The notes: generated from the sequence alone by a model not told the origin. DNA of 10,796 bases from an uncultured Eubacteriales bacterium (GCA_902462035.1 CABQAC010000044.1:1-10796); one strand, 5' to 3'; numbered from the stretch's first letter, positions 1-6,269 are shown. A program made the numbers and translations.

Positions 1-6
1 TCCTAT

Positions 7-47
7 GCCCTTTTAGGGCTCGTTCATGCCACCCGTTTTACGGGTGG
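7..47. other. Twin short hairpins downstream of lipoprotein gene
   Basis: Two small inverted repeats lie one after the other. GCCC (7-10) pairs with GGGC (16-19), and CCACCCG (29-35) pairs with CGGGTGG (41-47); both have the same loop, TTTTA. They sit just beyond the stop of the minus-strand lipoprotein gene and could form the 3' end of its mRNA. Neither is followed by a clear T-run on the minus strand, so calling them an intrinsic terminator is uncertain. Confidence 0.35.
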
Positions 48-57
48 TCATGACTTG

Positions 58-342
58 TCATTTGGAGGAGGCCATGCCGGAACCAGTACCGCCGATGTCG
101 GAGGCCATGCCGGACACGGTGCCTCCAATGTCGGAGACCACGCCGGACACGGTACCGCCGATATCGGAGGCGATACCGGACACAGTGCTTTCCACGTCTT
201 CAACCGGAGTATGGCGGGAGCTGGTCCCCGCTGCCGAGGAGGCGGAAGACGGATTGGACGAGCTGTCGACGTTCCCGCCCGAGCAGGCGGTAAAACCAAC
301 CGCCACAATCAGGGCCATCAGCATAAGAGCGAGCTTCTTCAA
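58..342 (-). CDS. Small secreted lipoprotein with C-terminal 11-residue repeats
   Basis: Predicted 94-residue lipoprotein. I chose the TTG at 342 because AGAGG (rc of 351-355) lies 8 bases upstream; the ATG at 366 would add eight residues across that site. The N-terminus is a type II signal peptide: two lysines, a hydrophobic stretch (LALMLMALIVAV) and a lipobox GFTAC, so the mature protein should start at the lipidated Cys of ACSGG. A Ser-rich linker follows (about residues 22-42). Then come four tandem 11-residue units (residues 48-91), the last three of the form SDIGGTVSGMA, and the protein ends in SK. There is no recognisable catalytic domain. Hydrophobic residues recur within each unit (I, V, V/M), which could allow an amphipathic helix or a fibrous packing, but Gly is frequent. 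It should be anchored on the outer face of the cytoplasmic membrane. Function unknown. Confidence 0.72.
   Translation of the reverse strand: MKKLALMLMALIVAVGFTACSGGNVDSSSNPSSASSAAGTSSRHTPVEDVESTVSGIASDIGGTVSGVVSDIGGTVSGMASDIGGTGSGMASSK
70..201 (-). repeat. Four tandem 33-bp units encoding 11-residue repeats
   Basis: Four consecutive in-frame 33-bp units cover the 3' part of the lipoprotein gene. The encoded units read EDVESTVSGIA, SDIGGTVSGVV, SDIGGTVSGMA and SDIGGTGSGMA. The first is the most diverged and the last three are nearly identical, which suggests growth by tandem duplication. Such arrays tend to vary in copy number between strains. Confidence 0.8.
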
Positions 343-377
343 AGGTGTAACCTCTTTTCTGTTCAAGAATCAGGGCC

Positions 378-434
378 GCGGCAGAAATGCCGCAGGCGAA
401 AAATCAAAGCGGATCCGCAAGAATAAACTCTTGC
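378..434 (-). promoter_or_regulatory. Leader of lipoprotein gene with two dyads
   Basis: Upstream of the lipoprotein start there are two perfect 6-bp dyads: GCGGCA (378-383) with TGCCGC (388-393), and GCAAGA (417-422) with TCTTGC (429-434). The outer one lies about 12 bases after a possible -35 TTGGCA (rc of 447-452), where a regulator could bind. The -10 is poor (TTTATT at spacing 19), so the promoter is only tentative. The inner dyad would be a leader hairpin in the mRNA. Confidence 0.25.
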
Positions 435-540
435 ATCCTTATTCTTTGCCAAAAACATTTTTTTATGCGGCCAGCGTTTCATTGCTGGAATTTATTAACA
501 AAAAATATGAAAAGGCCTGATTGGCGTAACAATACAGCAA

Positions 541-699
541 ATGCCGCAATCCTATGCCCAAACGGCGTATCGATTATGTATTGTGGCGCTGCCGGCCGGA
601 ATGTGGTACGATGAAAACGGCAGGGAGGAACCTTGCCCGCAAAGGCTTGCCGCTGATTCATATACTTCGGCAGAAAGAAAAAGGGAATGGATTGGGTGA
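541..699 (+). CDS. Short frame abutting the immunity-like gene, possible gene remnant
   Basis: An open frame of 52 codons from ATG 541 to TGA 697-699. It is open back to a stop at 508-510, and no other usual start codon occurs in that stretch. The product has natural-looking composition, with GMWYDENGREEP in the middle and a charged end SAERKREWIG. No ribosome binding site precedes the ATG (the upstream bases are CAATACAGCA). The stop lies at the GTG (700) and 9 bases before the ATG (709) of the next gene, an arrangement typical of translationally coupled pairs. If real it is either a small gene or, more likely, the 3' remnant of a longer gene that was cotranscribed with the one downstream. 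I do not recognise a family. Confidence 0.3.
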   Translation: MPQSYAQTAYRLCIVALPAGMWYDENGREEPCPQRLAADSYTSAERKREWIG

Positions 700-708
700 G
701 TGATTTTG

Positions 709-1101
709 ATGTTTTTAAAATTTCATACAGCGGAGGAAAGAAGACGGTACGGTGGATCGGCATTTGTTGAAATCCAGTATTGCAGATTAAAACAGGGAAC
801 CTCCATTCAAAAAATAATTTCAGTTGATTCAATTTCGGCTTGGGATATTTCATCCATATATATTGATTTTGATGATTTAGACGAATTCTGGAATGAATAT
901 GGCGGCATGTTTCAAAATGGCGTTTACAATAACGGACAGGAAGGCCCGACGGATTTTTATGGTATTAATTATTATGATCTTTCAAATGTGCATCATTTGA
1001 TAAGGGAACTTGAAATCAAAAAGCCGAAAGAATATGAAATTTTGCTTGCGTGGCTTAAAAACGGACGGGATGAGAATGGAATTTATATTTTAGGAATATA
1101 A
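709..1101 (+). CDS. Unassigned AT-rich acidic protein, immunity-protein style
   Basis: A 130-residue soluble protein with no signal peptide or membrane segment. The start is ATG 709, with GGGTGAG (694-700) 8 bases upstream; GTG 700 would add MIL and is an alternative. It is rich in Asp, Glu, Tyr and Trp, for example IDFDDLDEFWNEYGGMF in the middle, and ends in a helix-like LLAWLKNG followed by a hydrophobic YILGI. Size, acidity, aromatic content and a hydrophobic C-terminus are features shared by many small immunity proteins of polymorphic toxin systems, but I cannot name the family, and no toxin gene is visible. GC is about 35 % (134 of 381 bases from 721), far below the flanking genes, which points to horizontal acquisition. 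It is a lone gene between two unrelated minus-strand genes. Confidence 0.7.
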   Translation: MFLKFHTAEERRRYGGSAFVEIQYCRLKQGTSIQKIISVDSISAWDISSIYIDFDDLDEFWNEYGGMFQNGVYNNGQEGPTDFYGINYYDLSNVHHLIRELEIKKPKEYEILLAWLKNGRDENGIYILGI

Positions 1102-1107
1102 TTATAG

Positions 1108-1156
1108 CTTCCCGTTTTTGGGAAGGATATGAGAATATCATCTAGAAAATCCTTCC
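1108..1156. other. Overlapping inverted repeats after the AT-rich gene
   Basis: CTTCCC (1108-1113) can pair with GGGAAG (1120-1125) across the loop GTTTTT. GGAAGGAT (1121-1128) can instead pair with ATCCTTCC (1149-1156) across 20 bases. The two share 1121-1125, so they exclude each other. There is no strong T-run after either. They may end the transcript of the AT-rich gene, but this is weak. Confidence 0.35.
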
Positions 1157-1230
1157 TACGCGTTTTATCAGCGGGCCACATTTATTGTTCGCAATCTTTT
1201 TTTGACGCCTGCTTTTACAAAAGGGCTTAT

Positions 1231-1267
1231 TAAAAAAGACCCAGGGGAACGAATCCCCCTGGGTCTT
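1231..1267 (-). terminator. Intrinsic terminator of leuA
   Basis: A perfect 12-bp stem, AAGACCCAGGGG (1236-1247) with CCCCTGGGTCTT (1256-1267), has an 8-base loop. On the minus strand it is followed at once by a run of Ts (rc of 1231-1237). It lies 45 bp past the leuA stop. On the plus strand the same hairpin is followed by GCCGTTTTTC, so it could also weakly stop plus-strand transcripts of the preceding gene. Confidence 0.9.
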
Positions 1268-1312
1268 GCCGTTTTTCTTGCATCCTTTGGTGAAGGGAAA
1301 GCGGCTGCCGTA

Positions 1313-2998
1313 TTATGGCTGGCGGAGCGACCGGTTGATGGCGCACAGGATGCCCCGGATGGACGCGCGGTTGATGTTGGAGGCGATTCCGACGCCGAAG
1401 TATTTTTGCTTGCTGGGCGCTTCCAATTCAATATAGGCAATGGCTTTAGAGTCGGCGCCGACCGAAATGGCGTGTTCGTGGTAGGAAAGAAAGGAGTAGC
1501 CCGCGATACCGATTTGCTCCAGAGCGCGGAAAAAGGCGTCGATGGGGCCGTTGCCGCGGCTTTCCGCGCGCATCGCCTGGCCGCCGCTCAGAATCGTACC
1601 CTTGAAATGCACCACTTCGTCCAAATCCTCGCCCGCTTCGGAAAAGAAGGTATGGTTCCCCAGCCGGTAAGGCGCATCACATTCCAAGTATTCCTTGTGG
1701 AACAAATCGAAAATTTCCTGTGGGGAGAGTTCTTTGCCGGTGCGGTCGCATTCTTTTTTGACAACCGCGCCGAATTCCGGGTGCATCGCCTTGGGCAGAA
1801 AATAGCCGAAGTTTTCCTGCATTATAAAAGCGGCGCCGCCTTTGCCCGACTGGCTGTTGATGCGGATGACCGGCTCGTACTGGCGGCCCACGTCGCTCGG
1901 ATCGATGGGCAGATAGGGAACCTCCCAAAAATCGGTGCCGCTTTCCTTCATATAACGGTAGCCTTTGTTGATCGCGTCCTGGTGGGAGCCCGAAAAAGCG
2001 GTGAAGGCCAGTTTGCCCGCGTAAGGCTGCCGTTCGTGAACAGCCATTTTGGTGGTCTTTTCGTAAACTTCTTTGATGTGATCCATGTTGGAGAAGTCGA
2101 GGTGCGGATCTACGCCCTGGGTAAACATGTTCATCGCCATTGTTACAATATCCAAATTCCCGGTACGCTCGCCGTTTCCGAACAAGGTGCCCTCCACCCG
2201 CTCGGCGCCGGCCAGCATGGCAAGTTCGGCGCCAGCCACGCCGGTTCCGCGGTCGTTGTGGGGATGGATGCTGATGATGGCGCTTTCCCGGTTGGGCAGG
2301 TGCTTGCAGAAATACTCGACCTGGTCGGCATAAGTGTTGGGGGTGCACATTTCCACCGTGTTGGGCAGGTTCAGGATTATGGGGTTTTCCGGCGTGCTTT
2401 CCAGCGTCTCCATAACCCGGCGGCAAATTTCGACCGCGTTGTCCATTTCGGTACCGCTGAAACTTTCAGGGGAATATTCAAACCGAAAGTTGGTGCCGCA
2501 CCCGGCGGCCTCGGCGGTCAGTTCCTTAATCAGCTTGGCGCCTTCCACCGCGATGTCGATAATCCCCTCCATATCCTTTTTGAACACCACCTTGCGCTGC
2601 AGGGTGGAAGTGGAGTTGTAAAAATGAACGATTACGTTTTTGGCGCCCCGGACCGCTTCGAACGTTTTGCGGATCAAATGGGGCCGCGCCTGAACCAATA
2701 CCTGAAGCGTCACGTTGTCCGGCACGTGCCCGTCCTCGATCAGGGTGCGGCAGATTTCGTATTCGGTATCTGACGCCGACGGGAAGCCGATCTCAATTTC
2801 CTGAAAGCCGATGTCCACCAGCGTGTGGAAAAGGAGGAGCTTTTCGTCCAAATTCATGGGGGTCTCTAACGCCTGGTTGCCGTCGCGCAGGTCGACCGAA
2901 CACCAAACCGGTGCCTTTTTGATGGCGCGGTCAGGCCAATCCCGGCGGTCCATCTGGACAGGCTGAAAGGGGATGTACTTTTCGAACGAGGTTTTCAT
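1313..2998 (-). CDS. leuA: 2-isopropylmalate synthase (long, yeast/actinobacterial-type)
   Basis: Catalyses the first committed step of leucine synthesis: acetyl-CoA plus 2-oxoisovalerate give 2-isopropylmalate and CoA, in the cytosol, with a divalent metal. The 561-residue length and the opening with the WPDRAIKKAPVWCSVDLRDG type match the long LeuA class (TIGR00970) rather than the Escherichia coli type. The catalytic TIM barrel fills roughly residues 30-340: DLRDGNQAL (36-44) holds the metal/substrate Arg-Asp, HPHNDRG (245-251) the metal-binding His pair, and FGNGERTGN (273-281) the conserved glycine-rich motif. The C-terminal part from about 430 fits the leucine-binding regulatory domain that gives feedback inhibition. 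I chose ATG 2998 because AAGGAAG precedes it at good spacing; an upstream ATG at 3037 would add 13 unlikely residues. A T-box leader and promoter lie upstream and a strong terminator downstream, so it is probably a single-gene unit. No leuB, leuC or leuD is in view. Confidence 0.95.
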   Translation of the reverse strand: MKTSFEKYIPFQPVQMDRRDWPDRAIKKAPVWCSVDLRDGNQALETPMNLDEKLLLFHTLVDIGFQEIEIGFPSASDTEYEICRTLIEDGHVPDNVTLQVLVQARPHLIRKTFEAVRGAKNVIVHFYNSTSTLQRKVVFKKDMEGIIDIAVEGAKLIKELTAEAAGCGTNFRFEYSPESFSGTEMDNAVEICRRVMETLESTPENPIILNLPNTVEMCTPNTYADQVEYFCKHLPNRESAIISIHPHNDRGTGVAGAELAMLAGAERVEGTLFGNGERTGNLDIVTMAMNMFTQGVDPHLDFSNMDHIKEVYEKTTKMAVHERQPYAGKLAFTAFSGSHQDAINKGYRYMKESGTDFWEVPYLPIDPSDVGRQYEPVIRINSQSGKGGAAFIMQENFGYFLPKAMHPEFGAVVKKECDRTGKELSPQEIFDLFHKEYLECDAPYRLGNHTFFSEAGEDLDEVVHFKGTILSGGQAMRAESRGNGPIDAFFRALEQIGIAGYSFLSYHEHAISVGADSKAIAYIELEAPSKQKYFGVGIASNINRASIRGILCAINRSLRQP

Positions 2999-3033
2999 CT
3001 GCGATCTTCCTTTCTGAAAGCAGTGTGTGTTGG

Positions 3034-3099
3034 CCAAAAGGCCGGCCTATTCCGCTTCTTTCCCATCCGTAACGTTGGAGCTGGAGCGGGGCCTTTTGG
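3034..3099 (-). repeat. 10-bp inverted repeat between T-box terminator and leuA
   Basis: CCAAAAGGCC (3034-3043) and GGCCTTTTGG (3090-3099) are perfect inverted copies separated by 46 bases. In the leuA mRNA they would close a large hairpin just after the T-box terminator and about 35 bases before the start codon. The right arm is separated from the T-run by a single base on one side. Role unknown; it could protect or structure the read-through leader. Confidence 0.5.
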
Positions 3100-3100
3100 G

Positions 3101-3140
3101 TATAAAAAAACCTCGCTCCTATCTTGCGATAGGGGCGAGG
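3101..3140 (-). terminator. T-box leader terminator
   Basis: The two arms 3111-3123 and 3128-3140 pair over 13 positions, with a single T/G mismatch (a wobble on one strand) and the 4-base loop TTGC. On the minus strand the stem is followed by seven Ts (rc of 3104-3110). This is the regulated stop of the T-box: it forms when tRNA-Leu is charged. Its promoter-proximal arm overlaps the stretch that would otherwise join the antiterminator. Confidence 0.9.
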
Positions 3141-3391
3141 AACAAATCCACGCGGTACCACCCTAATTTAGCTGCCCAAAAAAGCAGCCCTCATAGCCTC
3201 CAACAAGGCTTTCGCCGTTAACGCAGCGACGCGTTCCGCCCTACGGGACCAAAGGACCCATCGGCACGGACGACTCGGGGATGAGCTATTCACGCACCCG
3301 GCAACACCGGTTTGCACCAACCACCGGCTCTCTGCGGATGACCCGCGGCGCGTCTTTTTCCCGTCAACGTCTTTTGTGGGATTATGAAGTT
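3104..3391 (-). promoter_or_regulatory. Leucine T-box riboswitch controlling leuA
   Basis: The minus-strand leader carries the hallmark T-box sequence AGGGTGGTACCGCG (rc of 3151-3164). Its TGGT can pair with the ACCA end of uncharged tRNA. A stable terminator with a T-run follows. In the stem I region, about 106 bases from the predicted start site, the RNA reads GAATAGCTCATCC; the CTC (rc of 3283-3285) followed by A is the best specifier candidate and codes for leucine, which agrees with the gene controlled. The distance from the 5' end is in the usual range for a specifier. Uncharged tRNA-Leu should stabilise the antiterminator and let transcription reach leuA. Stem I was paired only roughly by eye; the specifier is therefore less certain than the T-box itself. 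Confidence 0.93.
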
Positions 3392-3397
3392 GGTTTT

Positions 3398-3426
3398 ATT
3401 ATATGCACGTTGTTTTAAAATGTCAA
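3398..3426 (-). promoter_or_regulatory. Consensus sigma-A promoter of the leuA T-box transcript
   Basis: On the minus strand TTGACA (rc of 3421-3426) is followed by 17 bases and TATAAT (rc of 3398-3403). Both hexamers match the consensus exactly at ideal spacing. The predicted start is near 3391. Such a strong promoter is usual in T-box units, where control is exerted by termination. The -35 lies 10 bp from the MATE stop codon. Confidence 0.92.
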
Positions 3427-3436
3427 CACCAAAATT

Positions 3437-4834
3437 TTATGTTCCGGTTTCAGCCGGTTCGGCCGCTGCCTCCGGTTCGGCCGTTGCGCTGCGCACCAAC
3501 GCCTTGCCGCGCCATTTGCCCCGTTTCCAGCGGATCAGGAACAATATGCCGCGCACCGTTTCGTCGCAGGCCATGCCAATCCAAACGCCCACCAGGCCCA
3601 TTTGGCATACCACGCCCAGCACGTAGGCGATGGGCACCGCGATGCCCCACATGCAGCAGATGCCTACAAACACCGGGTAACGCACGTCTCCCGCGCCCTG
3701 CAGCGCCCGGATCAGCACAATGTTGCAGGTGCGGCCCACCTCCATAAAAATATCGGCCAACAGCACCTTCTTGGTAAGCTCCGCTATGCGGGGGTCCTTG
3801 GTAAACAGCGAAATGATCACATCGCTCGACAGGTAAATGGTGACGCTGATTGCAATCGAAATCAACAGCGCCGGTCCCAGCGTCTTCATCACCCGCCGGT
3901 CGGCTTCTTCCTCCTTGCCGGCACCAATGTACTGGCCCACCAGCATTTGGGTGGCCTGGCTGACCGCAATGGAGTAAATAGAGCATAGCCAGGTGATGAT
4001 ATTGCAGTATACCCTGGTGGCGCTGACATACGCGCCGAACAGATTGGCAAGACTGAACAGGTAGGTTTGCTCCATGGAGTAGGAGAGGGACTCGCCGCCC
4101 GACGGCAAGCCGATTTTTAACAGCTTTCGCAGGGTGTGGAAGGGAAACGGGCGAAGTTCCCGTATGGAAATCCGGCCGTTGATCTGCCGGTGAAACACCG
4201 CCCCCGCAATGCAGACGCCCACGAACCGGCTGGCCAGGGTGGATATCGCAACCCCGGCGGCGCCCATCTTGGGCAGCCCAAACCAGCCGAAAATAAGCAG
4301 CGCGTTGCCCGCGATGTTGATCAGGTTTGTCAGGGTGGAGATATACATGGTGGATTTGACAAAGCCGTTGCTGCGGAAGATGGCGGAAAACGTGCCGAAG
4401 GCCGCCTGGAAACAAAGGGAAACGGACACGATATTCAGGTAGGAGGTGGCGTCTGGCGCCAGATCCGGCCCCAGATGGAGCATTTGGAAAAACGGACCCC
4501 GCAGGGAAATGAGCAGTACGCTGAGCGCCACGCCCACCGTGATGTTGAAAAACAGCGCGCAGGTATACAGTTCGGGCAGCCGCTTTTGCTGTTCGGCCCC
4601 AATATACTGGCTGACCAAGATGGTGGTGGCGGTGCTGATGACGCCGAAGGCAATGGTGATCATGTTCATGATCTGGTTAACGTTGCCCACAGCCGCCACC
4701 GCATTGTCGGAAATGGTGGCGATCATCATTTGGTCCGCGTTGTTGATCAGCATTTGCAGCAGTGTTTCCACAAAAATGGGCCAGGTAAGGGAAATGAGGG
4801 ACGGGGTCTGGTTTAATCTCCTTGTACGCACCAT
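3437..4834 (-). CDS. MATE-family multidrug/metabolite efflux transporter
   Basis: A 465-residue integral membrane protein of the MATE (NorM/DinF-like) superfamily, which exports cationic drugs or metabolites using a sodium or proton gradient. The length is typical, with the expected twelve-helix pattern in two halves. The first half opens with the family-typical SLTWPIFVETLLQMLINNAD and has SQYIGAEQ after helix 2. The second half repeats this with SQATQMLVGQYIGAGKEEEA, where the VGQYIGAG element mirrors the first half. Ala/Gly-rich helices such as GNALLIFGWFGLPKMGAAGV also fit. The tail after the last helix (about 440-465) is basic, then Ala/Glu-rich. Substrate cannot be told. The start is ATG 4834, with AAAGG 10 bases upstream; GTG 4831 is an alternative. 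A TACAAT box (rc of 4880-4885) could be the -10, but there is no good -35. No terminator separates it from the leuA T-box promoter. Confidence 0.93.
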   Translation of the reverse strand: MVRTRRLNQTPSLISLTWPIFVETLLQMLINNADQMMIATISDNAVAAVGNVNQIMNMITIAFGVISTATTILVSQYIGAEQQKRLPELYTCALFFNITVGVALSVLLISLRGPFFQMLHLGPDLAPDATSYLNIVSVSLCFQAAFGTFSAIFRSNGFVKSTMYISTLTNLINIAGNALLIFGWFGLPKMGAAGVAISTLASRFVGVCIAGAVFHRQINGRISIRELRPFPFHTLRKLLKIGLPSGGESLSYSMEQTYLFSLANLFGAYVSATRVYCNIITWLCSIYSIAVSQATQMLVGQYIGAGKEEEADRRVMKTLGPALLISIAISVTIYLSSDVIISLFTKDPRIAELTKKVLLADIFMEVGRTCNIVLIRALQGAGDVRYPVFVGICCMWGIAVPIAYVLGVVCQMGLVGVWIGMACDETVRGILFLIRWKRGKWRGKALVRSATAEPEAAAEPAETGT

Positions 4835-5086
4835 GATTCGCGACCTTTCGGACAGGATTGGGGAATGTCAAACGCCACTATTGTAGCATGGCGGATGCCA
4901 AGCGTAATGAATAAATCGATTAAAAATTCGAAAAAAGCGTACGAAGAAAGTTGGGTTTTACACCGGGTTTTCATCCACTTTGATGATTTGACCGGGCAGG
5001 AGGGCAAAGGTTTTGCCGCTGGCCACTATAATTTTTTGTTTACATCGTGTATAATAAAGAAAACGCCAGAGAAAGGGTGGTTTCAC
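4835..5086. other. Divergent intergenic region (about 250 bp)
   Basis: Lies between the minus-strand MATE gene and the plus-strand coiled-coil gene. I see no convincing gene. It holds a possible -10 TACAAT for the MATE gene (rc of 4880-4885), a small dyad GGCAAA (5003-5008)/TTTGCC (5012-5017), and two TATAAT boxes on the plus strand (5027-5032 and 5050-5055). A plus-strand open frame runs through it into the next gene, but that extension has no ribosome binding site and is unlikely to be translated. Confidence 0.5.
5050..5055 (+). promoter_or_regulatory. Candidate -10 box for the coiled-coil gene
   Basis: A perfect TATAAT lies 31 bases before the ATG at 5087, leaving room for a short leader with the ribosome binding site. 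No good -35 is found at 16-18 bases; instead another TATAAT sits there (5027-5032). The -10 is therefore suggestive only. Confidence 0.4.
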
Positions 5087-5569
5087 ATGACCATTTGGGA
5101 AAAATTCTGCGGCGAAATCAACGATAGACTGGAACTGCTGATAGAGAAAAACAGGATTTCGGCGGTTAAGAACCGCCTAAAGCTGTGCCTTGCCCAACAG
5201 AATAAGCAGCTGGAGCGGGCGTACATGCAAATTGGGCGGACCTGCTTTGAAAACGGCTGGATGTCGGACGACCCGCAGATGGAAAGCGACTTCCGGCAGG
5301 TGGAGGAATTGCGCGAAAAAATCGAACGCCTGCGCCAAAAGCTGGAGGCGGCGGATACTTGTGCGGAGGATAACGTCATCGCGGTGGACTTTACGCCGGC
5401 CGGTGGGGAGCCGGAGGCGTCCTATGACGAGGGCGGTGAGGACGCGGAGGACGCGCCGTTACCGGAAGAGGATCAATGGGAGGAAGAACCGGCGCCCGCG
5501 CCCGGTGTTTGCGTGCCCGACGCGGTGGACGAGGACGAGGAGGATCCGATTCTGCCTATGCAGCCGTAG
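5087..5569 (+). CDS. Coiled-coil protein with acidic C-terminal tail, function unknown
   Basis: A 160-residue cytosolic protein. ATG 5087 is chosen because AAAGGGTGG (5072-5080) lies 6 bases before it. Residues about 5-90 are charged and helical. The part RLKLCLAQQNKQLERAYMQI (30-49) resembles the N-terminal helix of small clostridial proteins that often go on to a zinc ribbon. A second heptad-like helix follows (QVEELREKIERLRQKLEA, 71-88). No zinc-binding Cys pairs are present; the three Cys in the helical half are isolated. From about 105 to the end the protein is Glu/Asp/Pro-rich and probably disordered. There is no signal peptide. It is followed 67 bp later by the flavodoxin-like gene with no terminator between, so the two may be cotranscribed. 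I cannot assign a function. Confidence 0.8.
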   Translation: MTIWEKFCGEINDRLELLIEKNRISAVKNRLKLCLAQQNKQLERAYMQIGRTCFENGWMSDDPQMESDFRQVEELREKIERLRQKLEAADTCAEDNVIAVDFTPAGGEPEASYDEGGEDAEDAPLPEEDQWEEEPAPAPGVCVPDAVDEDEEDPILPMQP

Positions 5570-5636
5570 CCCCGGCGCATCATTTTGCCCAAGAACCTGC
5601 TGCCATGTGCGAGCGGAGAAAGGACGGTGAACCGTT

Positions 5637-6140
5637 TTGGCAGAAAAGACCCTGGTTTTATGCTACTCTCTTACCGGCAAAACGATGGCTGCCTGTAAGA
5701 ACCTGGCGCGTTTTGCGCCGGGCAAGCTGGTGATGCTGGAACGCATTTCCCGCGACACGCTGTTTTACGCCTATACCGCCGGGCTCCGAAAGGCCTGCAA
5801 GCGGGCAGCGGCGGATATTCTGCCGGTGGCAGAGGATATTTCCGACTACCGCCAGATTGTGGTGGCGGGCCCGGTGTGGGGCGGCTTTCCAGCGCCCGCC
5901 TTATATGATTTTTTGCGGGAGTACGAAATCGGCGGCAAGGTTATCCACGGCCTGCTGACATACGGCCGCAACCCCGGCGGCGCGCCGTCGGTCCTGCAGG
6001 AAGAAATCGCGGCGGCGGGCGCGGTCTGCGGCTCGGTGGTCACCATAAAAAGCGACGCAAGGGCGCTTTCAAAGCTGAAGGACCAGTCGGTGCAGCTTTA
6101 CCTGGACGGGCAAAGGGGGATTAGCCTGCGCAAAGGCTGA
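5637..6140 (+). CDS. Flavodoxin-like protein
   Basis: A 167-residue protein with the flavodoxin fold (FMN-binding electron carrier or quinone/flavin reductase type), expected in the cytosol. The N-terminal strand and phosphate loop LVLCYSLTGKTMAACKNLA (6-24) match the flavodoxin T/S-x-T-G-x-T signature; the YSLTGKT loop would hold the FMN phosphate. IVVAGPVWGGFPAPALYDFL (74-93) matches the GxPVWxGxxxxxxxxFL motif of this family, with Trp81 placed to cover the flavin. LLTYGRNPGGA (106-116) is the third flavin loop. The start is TTG 5637 with AAAGGA (5619-5624) 12 bases upstream, a rather long spacing; the reading frame leaves no better start before the P-loop. The length is normal. Partner and reaction are unknown. 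No clear terminator was found in the 129 bp after it. Confidence 0.85.
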   Translation: MAEKTLVLCYSLTGKTMAACKNLARFAPGKLVMLERISRDTLFYAYTAGLRKACKRAAADILPVAEDISDYRQIVVAGPVWGGFPAPALYDFLREYEIGGKVIHGLLTYGRNPGGAPSVLQEEIAAAGAVCGSVVTIKSDARALSKLKDQSVQLYLDGQRGISLRKG

Positions 6141-6209
6141 ACGGGCAAAACATACCCAATTATTCCGAAAAAGTTGTACGAACAGCTCAAACTATCGTCG
6201 TTTTACACA

Positions 6210-6239
6210 TAGACAAAAATTGGGAATTTATGTTATGAT
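6210..6239 (+). promoter_or_regulatory. Promoter of the ATP-grasp-like gene
   Basis: TAGACA (6210-6215), 18 bases, then TATGAT (6234-6239), with TG one base before the -10 (6231-6232), an extended -10. The predicted start near 6246 leaves a short leader with the ribosome binding site AAGGGAG just before the ATG at 6270. Confidence 0.7.
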
Positions 6240-6269
6240 GGTTATGGAACAACGAAGGGAGAGACCTGT

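Noticed and set aside
70..201. CRISPR-like or intergenic tandem array
   Set aside because: The 33-bp units are adjacent without spacers and keep the reading frame of a lipoprotein, so this is a coding repeat.
26..520. 164-codon plus-strand frame opposite the lipoprotein
   Set aside because: Its Pro/Met/Thr repeats are the mirror of the lipoprotein repeats; the lipoprotein has a signal peptide with lipobox and a ribosome binding site.
479..853. 124-codon minus-strand frame
   Set aside because: It overlaps the AT-rich plus-strand gene and the short frame before it, and has no ribosome binding site or recognisable content.
1202..2773. 523-codon plus-strand frame opposite leuA
   Set aside because: leuA on the other strand is unmistakable and has a terminator and T-box; this frame starts inside the leuA terminator and is its mirror image.
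3450..4415. 321-codon minus-strand frame inside the MATE gene
   Set aside because: It is a shifted reading of the MATE gene, His/Arg/Gly-rich, without membrane helices.
4865..5086. N-terminal extension of the coiled-coil protein
   Set aside because: The extra 74 residues cross the promoter-like region and lack a ribosome binding site, whereas ATG 5087 has one at ideal spacing.
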